Source: Myxococcales bacterium
GTDB taxonomy: Bacteria > Myxococcota_A > Polyangia > Polyangiales > JADJMO01
Reading direction: 5' to 3'
NCBI GenBank assembly: GCA_016709545.1
Contig: JADJMO010000026.1
Span: 1-64,000 of the forward strand
DNA: 64,000 nt
Shown here: piece after piece, positions 52,130 to 63,572 of the stretch
How positions within the stretch are numbered: the stretch's first letter is position 1
Layout: each line of letters begins with the position of its first letter
Made by a program: the position numbers and the translations under genes
Notes under the pieces: generated by a model
Database searches by the model: none
Told to the model about the DNA's origin: nothing
Seen by the model: only the letters and a program-made list of their open reading frames with translations

Positions 52130-53080
52130 CTAGCGCACGACGAAGCTACAGGTCCACGGTCCGTAGCTCGTCGAGGTGACGCCGTGGCTCTTGGTGCCCG
52201 TGTACGCGGGCTGCCCGGGGCGCATCTCGATGACGATCGTCTCGGTCGGCTTGCCGTCGTGCACCGCGGCGGCGCACACCGAGGAGTCGGCGGTGAACAC
52301 GGAAGAACCCCACACCGTGGGTTGGGGCACGGGCACCGCACCCTTCGGGCAGTGGAACGTGTGGGTGGTCCCCGGTGAGCACGGCTTGTCGCTCACGCTG
52401 GTCGTCCAGAGCGCGTCGGAGCCATTCACGCAGGCGCCCGCGCGGCACGACTCGTCGACGCCGCAGGCCTTGCCGCACGCGCCGCAGTGGCGAGGGTCGC
52501 GCGCCACGTCCGTGCACGCCTCGGCGCAACGGCGCGAGCCAGCCGCGCAGGTGCGCGAGAGGAACACGAAGCTGCAGCCCCACGCGGCCCAGACGTGGCT
52601 GTCGATCCCGTTGCGCTTGCTGCCCAGGTAGCTCGTGGCGCCTGGTCGCAGCTCGATCGCGACGTCGCCGCCCGTGGCGAGGCCGAGCAGTCCCGCGTGG
52701 ACCGCCGCGGTGCAGATCGAAGAGTCGTCGGTGTAGAGGTCCGTGCCCCACACGTTGCCGACCTCCGGCGTCGACGGGCAGCGGATCGCGAACCGCTCCC
52801 CGGGTGTGCACGCGAGCCCCCGCAACCGCGCGGCGTTGGTCGCCCACCCGCTCGCACTCGTGCAGAGGCCCGCCGCGCACCCCGTGCCCTCGGGGCACGC
52901 CTTCCCGCAGCCGCCGCAGTGGGCGACGTCGTGGTCGGTCTCGACGCAGCGGCCACCGCAGAGGACGCCCGGGCAGGGGGTCGCCGAGGCGTCCCGCACC
53001 TCCGACACCGGCAAGGGACGCGGTGCGTCGCGATCGCGGCATCCGGCGAGGAAAACCAGGGCCGGGAGCAGGCGACGCAC
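52130..53080 (-). CDS. Lipoprotein with two LCCL domains and Cys modules
   Basis: A 316-residue lipoprotein with lipobox LVFLAGC (Cys 14). It is a duplicate of one unit: a Cys module (CGGRCVETDHDVAHCGGCGKACPEGTGC) followed by an LCCL domain (VWGTDLYTDDSSICTAAVHAGLL, IELRPGATSYLGS). A second module (CTDVARDPRHCGACGKAC) and a second LCCL domain (VWGSSVFTADSSVCAAAVHDG, IEMRPGQPAYTGTKSHGV) follow. LCCL domains bind carbohydrate or lipid in eukaryotic proteins; the role here is unknown. It is divergent from pilB with 78 bases between starts. Confidence 0.85.
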   Translation of the reverse strand: MRRLLPALVFLAGCRDRDAPRPLPVSEVRDASATPCPGVLCGGRCVETDHDVAHCGGCGKACPEGTGCAAGLCTSASGWATNAARLRGLACTPGERFAIRCPSTPEVGNVWGTDLYTDDSSICTAAVHAGLLGLATGGDVAIELRPGATSYLGSKRNGIDSHVWAAWGCSFVFLSRTCAAGSRRCAEACTDVARDPRHCGACGKACGVDESCRAGACVNGSDALWTTSVSDKPCSPGTTHTFHCPKGAVPVPQPTVWGSSVFTADSSVCAAAVHDGKPTETIVIEMRPGQPAYTGTKSHGVTSTSYGPWTCSFVVR

Positions 53081-53158
53081 GGTCCCGGATCATTGCACGG
53101 GGGCCCCGCAAAGCGCACATCGCGCCGCCAACGGAACGCCTGATATGCTCCCCCGCAC

Positions 53159-54865
<1,707 letters not shown>

Positions 54866-55051
54866 CGCCCGGGCGGAACGCTCCGCAGGTCGCTCCCGAT
54901 CCGGTAGACTGTCCCGTCGTGAGGTCGTCCGTCGCAGACCCGCCTCGAATCGTCCCGCGCTGAGCAGAGGACGATCGCGCGGTCGCGCGGTGCAGACGAC
55001 AGGACCGGGAGCCGCTGCTCCTGGTGCGAGTGCGTTCGGAGAGGAGGATCG

Positions 55052-55756
55052 ATGGCTTGTACACGTGACGCGATCGGCGCCGCGCTGATCGCCGTTCTGC
55101 TCGCGCCCCTCGGGTGCGCGGGAGGCGAGCAGCCCGGAGGCCAGGTCACGCCCCAAGAGGACGGCGGCACGACCGACGACACCGCCGGTGGCGACGAGAC
55201 CGCGGTCGACACCGGGCCGCCGCCCCCGCCCGAGTACCCGGCGGGGCCCTACGGCAAGACCGTGGGGCAGACCGCGCCCAACCTGTGCTTCAAGGGCTAC
55301 CGCGACGGCGTGGCCGGCAAGGACAAGGGCGAGTGGACCGACATCTGCCTCGGCGACTACTACGACCCCGACGGCACCCGCGGCATCCGGGCCATCCGGC
55401 TCGGCGGCGCGGCGCTCTGGTGAGGTAGCTGTAAGGCCGAGGCCGGGCGCCTCGCAACTGCTTACCCTCCCATGAAAGAGCGCGGTGGTCGGATCATCAC
55501 CGCGTTGATCGAGAACGCCTCGAGTGGGGCGTCGACCCAGGCGTCCGCGGACACCTGGATCAACGCCTACAAGTGCCAGAACGACGTCGGCATCGACCCG
55601 AAGAAGACCATCTTCCCGCCGACGGGCGGCACGATCGGCCTGCCGTACAACCTCATGATCGACCCGCGCACCATGCAGATCGTGAAGATCATGCAGGGCG
55701 ACGGGCCGGCGGTGGACGCGGAGTTCAACAAGCTGATCACCAAGAACGGGGGCTGA
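55052..55756 (+). CDS. Thioredoxin-fold lipoprotein, candidate selenoprotein with UxxC (in-frame TGA at 55421)
   Basis: The frame from ATG 55052 to 55756 is continuous except for one TGA (55421-55423, codon 124). A strong ribosome site (GGAGAGGAGG, 6 bases upstream) fixes the start. The signal peptide has lipobox APLGC (Cys 22), then an acidic/Pro linker. The TlpA/ResA-like domain reads KTVGQTAPNLCFKGY, LGDYYDPDG, GGAALW, then TGA-G-S-C-K-A-E-A, and later the cis-Pro block IGLPYNLMIDP (Pro 198). The TGA replaces the first Cys of the CxxC motif, giving UxxC if read as selenocysteine. The next ATG (55472) has no ribosome site and the fragment from there lacks the active site. A SECIS-like hairpin follows the TGA. 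A Cys-to-stop mutation or base error is the alternative. Confidence 0.68.
55421..55466 (+). promoter_or_regulatory. SECIS-like hairpin immediately downstream of in-frame TGA
   Basis: After the TGA, GGUAGC (55424-55429) pairs with GCUUACC (55460-55466) with one bulged U. Above an internal loop, CGAGGC (55438-55443) pairs perfectly with GCCUCG (55449-55454) around the 5-base loop CGGGC (55444-55448). The loop starts 20 bases after the TGA and has G in its second position. Bacterial SECIS models ask for a short apical loop with an early G about 16-37 bases after the codon. The whole element is inside the coding frame, as expected for SelB recruitment. No SelA, SelB or tRNA-Sec gene lies in the window. 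Confidence 0.55.
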
Positions 55757-55789
55757 CGCCTGGTGGGCCGGCGAGGGTAGGATGCGCTC

Positions 55790-57424
<1,635 letters not shown>

Positions 57425-57447
57425 GCCTCGCCAGCCTGACTCCGTCG

Positions 57448-58443
57448 CTAGAGGTCGACCGTCTCCTTCAGGTCCTTCTCCTCCATCGCCGCGAGCTTCT
57501 TGATCACGTCGGCGAGATCGGACGAGGGCACGCTGATCTTCACGGTCACGGTGTCGCCGTCGACCTCGAACTTGGTCTCCGCCACGGCGTCGCCGAGCTT
57601 CTTGAACGGTCCCTTGAGCTTCTTGCCGAGCTGTTCGGCCGTCGCCTCGAGCTGCTTCTTCACCGCCGAGGAGCTGCCCTTCTCGTCGAGGCCCTTCACG
57701 TCGAGCACGAGCTTGGCGACGAGGTCCTCGCCCTTCTCCTCGAGCGACCCCTCGAACTCGCCGGCCTTCTTGTCCTTGCCCTTGAACGCGATGAGCTTGC
57801 TCTTGCCCGCGCCCCACGCGGAGGACTGGTCGTTCTCCTTGGCGAGGTCCGAGAACGAGTCCTTGTCGGCGGCGAACACGAGCACGTTCGGCGCCACGAG
57901 GCCGAGGAAGGCCTTGCCGGCCTTGAGGTACTTCACCCCATCGACCTCCTTCACCTTGGGCTCGTCCTCGCCCGCCGCCTCGCTCGCCTTGGCGATGGCG
58001 TCGAGCGGGTCCTTGCCCGCGAAGTCCCCGCCGACGACGATGGTCATGTCGTTCTTGTCGACGCCGGCGCAGATGGCCACCTCCTTGACGTCGTGGGTCG
58101 GATCGAGGCCGGCTTTCTTGAGCGCGTCGAGGCCCTTCTTGGCCTTCTTGTCGCCGCTGCTCTTGCCCATCGACGCCAGCTTCTCCTCGAGCACGTCGGC
58201 CGAGGCCAGGATGGCGTCCGAGCGCAGGATGCCGGCCACGTCCACGTAGATCCGCCCGCTCTTGCACGACTTGGGGACGTGCGAGAGCACCTCGCCACGC
58301 GCGTAGCCGCCGCTCTTCTTCTTGCCGCTCGACTTGCCGTCCTTGCCGTCCTTGTCGGCGCTGGCTTCCTCCTTCTTGTCCTTGCTGCAGGCGGCGACGG
58401 GGAGGGTCAGGGCCAGGGTGGCGGCGAGGAAGAGGGCTCTCAT
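57448..58443 (-). CDS. Lysine-rich lipoprotein of unknown function
   Basis: A 331-residue lipoprotein. The start ATG at 58443 gives the signal peptide MRALFLAATLALTLPVAAC (Cys 19). A Lys/Asp/Ser-rich disordered segment (SKDKKEEASADKDGKDGKSSGKK) leads to an alpha/beta region (SGRIYVDVAGILRS, VVGGDFAGKDPLDAIAKA, KYLKAGKAFLGLV). A repeating helix/strand half follows. The upstream in-frame Met at 58518 lacks a signal peptide and is rejected. Function unknown; the gene is convergent with pgm. Confidence 0.75.
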   Translation of the reverse strand: MRALFLAATLALTLPVAACSKDKKEEASADKDGKDGKSSGKKKSGGYARGEVLSHVPKSCKSGRIYVDVAGILRSDAILASADVLEEKLASMGKSSGDKKAKKGLDALKKAGLDPTHDVKEVAICAGVDKNDMTIVVGGDFAGKDPLDAIAKASEAAGEDEPKVKEVDGVKYLKAGKAFLGLVAPNVLVFAADKDSFSDLAKENDQSSAWGAGKSKLIAFKGKDKKAGEFEGSLEEKGEDLVAKLVLDVKGLDEKGSSSAVKKQLEATAEQLGKKLKGPFKKLGDAVAETKFEVDGDTVTVKISVPSSDLADVIKKLAAMEEKDLKETVDL

Positions 58444-58520
58444 GGGGCTTCCAGGGTAGCCCGCGTGCCTGGGCTTGTCGCGACGCCCATTTCGTGGTGC
58501 TGTCCCGGCCCTCGACACCC

Positions 58521-58607
58521 GGAGAGGTGACCGAGTGGCCGAAGGTACCCGCTTGCTAAGCGGGCGTTCCTTTACCGGAACCGCGGGTTCGAATCCCGCC
58601 CTCTCCG
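58521..58607 (+). tRNA. tRNA-Ser (anticodon GCU)
   Basis: An 87-base tRNA with a 7-bp acceptor stem GGAGAGG / CCTCTCC, an anticodon stem CCCGC/GCGGG around loop TTGCTAA (anticodon GCT at 58555-58557), a long variable arm, and the T-loop GGGTTCGAATCCC. The long variable arm and anticodon make it serine, decoding AGC/AGU. The 3' CCA is not encoded. It is not selenocysteine tRNA, whose anticodon would be UCA. Confidence 0.95.
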
Positions 58608-58752
58608 CTAACGAATCCCTCGCTGCTCCTCGGGCCCTCGGGCGCGGCGGGCAGCGAGGGTGTCATTCCACCGTGCCGCGGGTCCCGCTGCCACAGGCGG
58701 TGTCATGGGCGCGTGTCATCGTGCGCGCGTTCTCGAGCTGATATCTTGGGAC

Positions 58753-59790
58753 ATGCGCCGGCCTCTCCTCGCCCTCTTCTCCCTCGTCCCGCTCGCGTGC
58801 AGCAGCAGCTCCGAGGAGCCGGCCCAGCTCGCCGGCGACACCGGGAGCGAGGTGGCCGACTCCGTCGCCGAGGCCGCCACCGACACCGGCGCCGAGACCA
58901 CCGACATCTTCCCGGACGTCGGCCCGACCAGCAAGTTCACCACGGGCCACGTGTTCCTCGCGGGCTCGCGCAACGCCGAGGTGTTCGAGTTCGACGAGAC
59001 CCTCAAGCTCGTCACCCACTGGACCGATCCGCACTTCGGCAAGGTGCTGCCGTTCCCCGGGCAGTCGCTCGATCTGGGCCCGGCGGGCATGGCGTTCGAC
59101 GCGAGCGGCAACCTCGTGGTCGCCGGCGTGGATTCGTTCTGCGTGTTCTCCGCGCCGAACGTGCTCGTGGACTGTCACCCCAAGATCAAGAAGCAGGCGA
59201 CCGAGAACGTCATCTTCGACCACCTCGGCAACCTGTACACGACCACCGCCACCGGCGGCACGAACGAGATCCACAAGTACGACTCGAGCTACACGTTCGT
59301 GAAGACGTTCGCGATGCCGACCGGCGAGATGACCGGCGTCACCTGCGACCCGACGGGCAACCTGTTCATCGGCAGCCAGCTCGGCTCGGGCAAGTCCCAG
59401 GTGTTCAAGGTCGACAGGACCACGCTCACCCCGACGGCCACCATCCCCCTCACGGGCACGGTCGAGGGCCTGCAGTACGCGGCCGGCGACGTGTTCTGGG
59501 CCGCGCTGCAGGGCTCGATCGTCAAGGTCTCCGCGCTCCCGCCGTACACGATCACGACGACGATCAAGGACCCGGGCCTCGCCTACGCGGTGCCGCTCAC
59601 GATCGACGGCGCAGGCAACGTGTACACCTCCGACTACGAGAACGGCTCGGGCACCGCCGCCGCCGACATCTACGTGTGGAAGCCCGACGGCACCCTGAAG
59701 GTCAGCCGCAAGGCGACCGAGGTCTGGGGCCCCTTCGGCATCGTGATCGGCGGCACCCGCCTCCCCTGCGGCGCCTTCCGCCCCCTCTGA
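58753..59790 (+). CDS. Lipoprotein with beta-propeller (NHL/SMP-30-like) repeats
   Basis: A 345-residue lipoprotein with lipobox LVPLAC (Cys 16) followed by an acidic Thr/Asp linker (DTGSEVADSVAEAATDTGAETTD). The rest shows propeller-like repeats of the type DASGNLVVAG, DHLGNLYTTT, DPTGNLFIGS, DGAGNVYTSD, each with a G-N-(L/V)-hydrophobic strand. It is probably a five- to six-blade binding or lactonase-like domain, ligand unknown. An upstream ATG at 58660 would extend it without a signal peptide. Confidence 0.8.
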   Translation: MRRPLLALFSLVPLACSSSSEEPAQLAGDTGSEVADSVAEAATDTGAETTDIFPDVGPTSKFTTGHVFLAGSRNAEVFEFDETLKLVTHWTDPHFGKVLPFPGQSLDLGPAGMAFDASGNLVVAGVDSFCVFSAPNVLVDCHPKIKKQATENVIFDHLGNLYTTTATGGTNEIHKYDSSYTFVKTFAMPTGEMTGVTCDPTGNLFIGSQLGSGKSQVFKVDRTTLTPTATIPLTGTVEGLQYAAGDVFWAALQGSIVKVSALPPYTITTTIKDPGLAYAVPLTIDGAGNVYTSDYENGSGTAAADIYVWKPDGTLKVSRKATEVWGPFGIVIGGTRLPCGAFRPL

Positions 59791-59811
59791 CCTCCGCTCC
59801 CACCAACCTCG

Positions 59812-60363
59812 TCACGCTCTCCAGCGGAGGTCGATGCGCGCGCCGTCGGCGGTGCGGGTGGCCACGTGGCGGACGTCGGTCCGGCCCGACACGCGGAGCG
59901 CTTCGGATACGCCGATGCCGAGGCCTTGCAGGTCGAGGTCGTGGATCTCCGGGAAGCCCGTCAACACGCACTCGGCGTGGCCGGGCTCCACCATGCGCGC
60001 CGAGAACGCGCCCTTGTCGTAGGTCTTGCCGTAGAGCACCGGCGCGCGGGTCACGATCTGCCCGTCCGAGGCCATGCGCAGCAACAGGCGCCACAGCGTG
60101 CCGAACGTCTTCTGCACCCCGACCCGCACCACCTCGGCGTCGAGCTCGAGCGGCTGGCGGCCGACCTCCGCCGCGACCGCCTCGATCACCATGGTGATCG
60201 TCGTGCACCGACACCACGAGACGGCGAGCAGCTCGTCGTACTCACGCCGCCGGTCGGCGGGCAGCGTGGCGAGCGCCGCCTCCAGCGCCTCTCGGCCCAC
60301 GAGCTCGGCGTAGGCCCTGCGCTGGTCGAGCACGACCGCGCCCGAGACCCGCGCCTCGCTCAT
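59812..60363 (-). CDS. Unknown protein, possibly DUF2378-like
   Basis: A 183-residue soluble protein. It starts at ATG 60363, overlapping the epimerase stop (ATGA). Its layout (DELLAVSWCRC near the middle, RVGVQKTFGTLWRLLLRMAS, GTFSARMVEPGH-type strand region, final strand ARIDLRWR) resembles the myxobacteria-restricted DUF2378 family, a tentative match. Nothing indicates activity. It is the last gene of the GH31-epimerase unit. Confidence 0.55.
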   Translation of the reverse strand: MSEARVSGAVVLDQRRAYAELVGREALEAALATLPADRRREYDELLAVSWCRCTTITMVIEAVAAEVGRQPLELDAEVVRVGVQKTFGTLWRLLLRMASDGQIVTRAPVLYGKTYDKGAFSARMVEPGHAECVLTGFPEIHDLDLQGLGIGVSEALRVSGRTDVRHVATRTADGARIDLRWRA

Positions 60364-61166
60364 TCGAGGACGATCTCCACGAACAGGGTGCGTGTGTCCC
60401 CCGGCGGGAGCACGATCAGGCCGGCGCCGGTGTTGAGCGCGTCGGCGGGGCAGGTCCACGGCTCGAGGCAGACGAAGTCCTTGCCACGCAGCGTCCAGAT
60501 CACCCAGCGCGTGAGCTCGAACGAGCCACGCAGGCGCACGGCGCGGCCGAACCAGGTGAGGGCGCTCTCCTGGCAGCCGTGATCGACGAGGTGCAGGTCG
60601 ACCTCCTTGGCGGTGAGGTCGATGCCGTCGAGCGCGATCTCCTCCTTCTTCACGTTGTCGAAGGCGCGCGTGGCCCCCGTCTCGATACGGGCGGCCGCCT
60701 TCTCGGCCTCGGGGACGGCGAAATACGGGTGCAGCCCGAACCCGAAGGGCAGCTCGGCGTCGTCGTGGTTGGTCACCGTGGCCTCGATGCGCAGCGCGTC
60801 GTGCATGAGGCGGTAGTGGAGGACGAACTCGAAGGCGTACGGGAACTGGGCGCGCGTGACCTCGGAGTCCTCGAGCGCGAGCGTGGTCTCGGTCTCGGCC
60901 TCGCGGGTCACGGTGAACGGCAGCGTGCGCGCGAAGCCGTGCTGCTTCATCGCGCCCTTGGCGAAGCGATCGTCGGCGAGCCGACCGGGCGAGGGGAACA
61001 GCACGGGGATGCCGCCGCGCACGTTCTTCTGCGGGTCGCGCAGCGTGTCTTCGTCGAGGTAGAGCAGCTCGTGGCCCCCGAGCACGAGCGAGGTCACGAT
61101 CGCGCCCCGCTCGGGGACGATCGTCGCCGACGCGCCGTGGTCACCCTGGAGTCGGATCGTGTTCAC
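60360..61166 (-). CDS. Aldose 1-epimerase-like (glucose-6-phosphate/aldose mutarotase)
   Basis: A 268-residue galactose-mutarotase-fold enzyme. It starts at GTG 61166, which overlaps the GH31 stop (GTGA). Key residues are seen in RGGIPVLFPSPGRL (substrate-binding Arg), MKQHGFAR (His) and PFGFGLHPYFAVP (second His), and a late Glu (FVCLEPWTCP). It belongs to the D-hexose-6-phosphate mutarotase branch or aldose epimerase. Together with the GH31 enzyme it suggests use of alpha-glucosides. Confidence 0.85.
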   Translation of the reverse strand: MNTIRLQGDHGASATIVPERGAIVTSLVLGGHELLYLDEDTLRDPQKNVRGGIPVLFPSPGRLADDRFAKGAMKQHGFARTLPFTVTREAETETTLALEDSEVTRAQFPYAFEFVLHYRLMHDALRIEATVTNHDDAELPFGFGLHPYFAVPEAEKAAARIETGATRAFDNVKKEEIALDGIDLTAKEVDLHLVDHGCQESALTWFGRAVRLRGSFELTRWVIWTLRGKDFVCLEPWTCPADALNTGAGLIVLPPGDTRTLFVEIVLE

Positions 61167-62971
61167 CAGGAGAGCGTACGCGAGGTCGTGCCGCTCGGGA
61201 TCTTGATCCAGAGCACCTTCTGGGTGGCGTCGTAGAGCTGACCCGACGTCGCCGTGTCGAGGGCGGCGCGGTCGGCCACGGCGGCGATCGGCGTCGATCC
61301 GTCGGTCACCGCGGTCGGCGCCGCGTCGAGGCGCACGCGCAGGATCACCGGCGCCGTCGTGCGCGAGAGCGTGAACGATCGGTCCTTCTGACCGAGCGCG
61401 GTGGTCTTGCCGTCCTCGTCGTGCACCACGAACGCGCTTCCCGCGGCGCTCGGGACGACGAGGATGGTGCGGGCGCCCTTGCTGGCGAGGGTGCCGAGCG
61501 CGTTGGCGTCGTCGACCACGTCGAGCGGGACGATCGCGCCCTCGCGGAGGAACACCGGGATGCGCTCGCGCGGCATCGGCGACTTGGCGACGGTGCTGCC
61601 GCCGTCCCAGCTCTGGGTCGACCAGAAGTCGTACCAGCGCGCGCCCGCGGGCAGCTTCACGTCGCGCTGATCGGTGCCGTCGAGGATCGGCGCCACGAGG
61701 AACGCGTCGCCGAGCTGGTAACGGTAGTCGTCCTTCCACTCGGTCGGGTCCTTGCCGATGGGGCGGAGGATGGTGGTGCCCTTGGCATACGACTCCTCGG
61801 CGAGCGAGTAGTAGAACGGCACCAGCGCCTGGTGGAGCTTCGACCAGTAGCGGTAGAGCTTCACCGTCTCGTCGACGTGGTCGAGCACCGTCCACGGGGT
61901 GAGGTTCGCGCGCCCGTGCAGCTGCATGAACGGCATCAGCGCGCTCGTGGCCGTCCACCGCGCGAAGGTGACCGTGTCGGCCGGCACCACCTTGGTGAGG
62001 TCCTTGTCGTCACGGTCGAGGTAGCCGCCGACGTCGGAGCCGATCACCACGTAGCCCGCCGCCGCCGAGCGGAAGGTGTGGTCGAGCGCGTCGATCAGTC
62101 CCACCCAGTCGCGGCGGTTGTCGCCGACCCAGGCGACCGGCGCGTGCTCCTTGCGCGCGAAGAAGCGGCCCTTGAACTCGTACGACTCGTCGTACGGCCG
62201 GACCATCGTGACGAACTCCTCGGCGCCCTTCGCCGACACGCCGTAGGAGAGAAAGTCCTCGTAGTACTTCTCCGAGTACTCCTGGTGGGGGATCTCGCCC
62301 TTGCTGGTCTTGATGGTCGCGGTGCGGATGTAGTTCTCGCCGAAGTCGAGCTTCCACCCCGCGATGCCGAGGTCGAGCACGGCGTGTTGCTGCCGGTGCC
62401 ACCACGTGCGCGCGCGGTCGTTGGAGAAGTCGACGCCGGAACCGACGCCCTTCCACCAGCTGTACTTCTCCCCATCGTTGACGAAGAAGCCGCAGGCCTG
62501 GCCCTCCTCGAAGTTGGCGGCCGAACCGTCGTAGCGGTCGCCGCCGGCCTCGAGGTCGAACGACTTCTCGTTGGTCATCTGGGTGACCCAGAGGACCGTG
62601 CGGATGCCCTGGGCCTTGAGGTCGGCCACCATCTTGCCGAACTCGGGGTAGCGCTTCGGGCTCGGGACGAAGGTGTTGTAGTTGGTCTCCCAGGGGCTAT
62701 CGAGCACCACCACGCCGACCGGGATGTCGCGATCGCGGAACCCTTTGACGAACGCGTAGGTGTCGTCGCGGTCGGAGATGTCCTTCGAGATCCACGGCTG
62801 GAACGCCCAGCGCGGCGTGTGGATCTTCGGCACCGGGGGCGCCGGATCGACGCGCCCGTCGTAGGTGCACACGGGCCCGGTCTCGGCCTCCGCGCCGGTG
62901 TCGACCGGCGGCGTGTCGGTCGAAGAAGAGGAGCACGCGGCGAGGGCGAAGAAGGGAAGGAGGCGACGCAC
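61163..62971 (-). CDS. GH31 alpha-glucosidase/xylosidase lipoprotein
   Basis: A 602-residue glycoside hydrolase. It starts at GTG 62971 and has the lipobox LAAC (Cys 13), so it is anchored outside the cytoplasm. The (beta/alpha)8 domain shows VVVLDSPWETNYNT, the nucleophile Asp 209 in GWKLDFGE and the acid/base Asp 284 in WVGDNRRDW. The family's distal binding loop is also seen (SDVGGYLDR), followed by C-terminal beta domains. It lacks the large N-terminal beta-sandwich of many GH31 enzymes. It heads an operon with the mutarotase and a small unknown gene. Confidence 0.93.
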   Translation of the reverse strand: MRRLLPFFALAACSSSSTDTPPVDTGAEAETGPVCTYDGRVDPAPPVPKIHTPRWAFQPWISKDISDRDDTYAFVKGFRDRDIPVGVVVLDSPWETNYNTFVPSPKRYPEFGKMVADLKAQGIRTVLWVTQMTNEKSFDLEAGGDRYDGSAANFEEGQACGFFVNDGEKYSWWKGVGSGVDFSNDRARTWWHRQQHAVLDLGIAGWKLDFGENYIRTATIKTSKGEIPHQEYSEKYYEDFLSYGVSAKGAEEFVTMVRPYDESYEFKGRFFARKEHAPVAWVGDNRRDWVGLIDALDHTFRSAAAGYVVIGSDVGGYLDRDDKDLTKVVPADTVTFARWTATSALMPFMQLHGRANLTPWTVLDHVDETVKLYRYWSKLHQALVPFYYSLAEESYAKGTTILRPIGKDPTEWKDDYRYQLGDAFLVAPILDGTDQRDVKLPAGARWYDFWSTQSWDGGSTVAKSPMPRERIPVFLREGAIVPLDVVDDANALGTLASKGARTILVVPSAAGSAFVVHDEDGKTTALGQKDRSFTLSRTTAPVILRVRLDAAPTAVTDGSTPIAAVADRAALDTATSGQLYDATQKVLWIKIPSGTTSRTLSW

Positions 62972-63101
62972 CCCCGGATGATGCCAGCGTCAGGCTGACT
63001 CCGCCGCTCGGAATCGCGCGACAGTCTGTCACACGCCAGGGACTCCGCGGAGAACGGGCCGGGAATGTCCGCGCGGCACATCGGTTGCTGAGAGCGCGTG
63101 C

Positions 63102-63527
63102 ATGCATCCCCGCCCCAACCCCTGGCACCTCGCCCTCGTCGCTCCTCTCTTGCTCGTCACCGTCCCAGCCCACGCGGGCACGCCGACCCCCGAGCCCCGG
63201 ACCGCCGACGTCGAGATCGTCGACACCGCGCTGCCCAAGAACGCGCAGACCGCGCGCTTCTCGCTCACCCTCGAGGAGCAGGGGCGCGCCACGCTCTCGC
63301 TGCCGTACGACGGCTATCGCTACGACCTCAAGGTGCGGTGCCTGACCCCCGTCGCCGGCAAGGTGCCCACCTCGCTCGAGGTGCACCGCTATGACTCACA
63401 CCCCGGCGCGCCGCTCGGCGTCACGGCCACGACCGATCTGGCCATGGCGCTCGATCAGAAGAAGACCGTGATCTCCGTGGTGCGCCCCGACGGCACGCGC
63501 GTCGAGATCACGCTGCGCGTGCACTGA
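63102..63527 (+). CDS. Small secreted protein of unknown function
   Basis: A 141-residue exported protein with a clear signal peptide (LALVAPLLLVTVPAHA, cut after AHA). The mature part is beta-rich (ARFSLTLEEQGRATLSLPY, TVISVVRPDGTRVEITLRVH) with one Cys. No family is seen. It lies 130 bases from the divergent GH31 gene. Confidence 0.7.
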   Translation: MHPRPNPWHLALVAPLLLVTVPAHAGTPTPEPRTADVEIVDTALPKNAQTARFSLTLEEQGRATLSLPYDGYRYDLKVRCLTPVAGKVPTSLEVHRYDSHPGAPLGVTATTDLAMALDQKKTVISVVRPDGTRVEITLRVH

Positions 63528-63572
63528 ATCTCGGCTTGCCTAGCGCACCTGCGATCGTCCACACTCCGGCCG

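Noticed and set aside
55472..55756. Independent small protein starting at ATG 55472
   Set aside because: There is no ribosome site before the ATG, it is in frame with the upstream half, and its content is the second half of a thioredoxin fold.
58521..58607. Selenocysteine tRNA
   Set aside because: The anticodon is GCU and the acceptor stem has 7 bp; tRNA-Sec has UCA and an 8-bp acceptor stem in bacteria.
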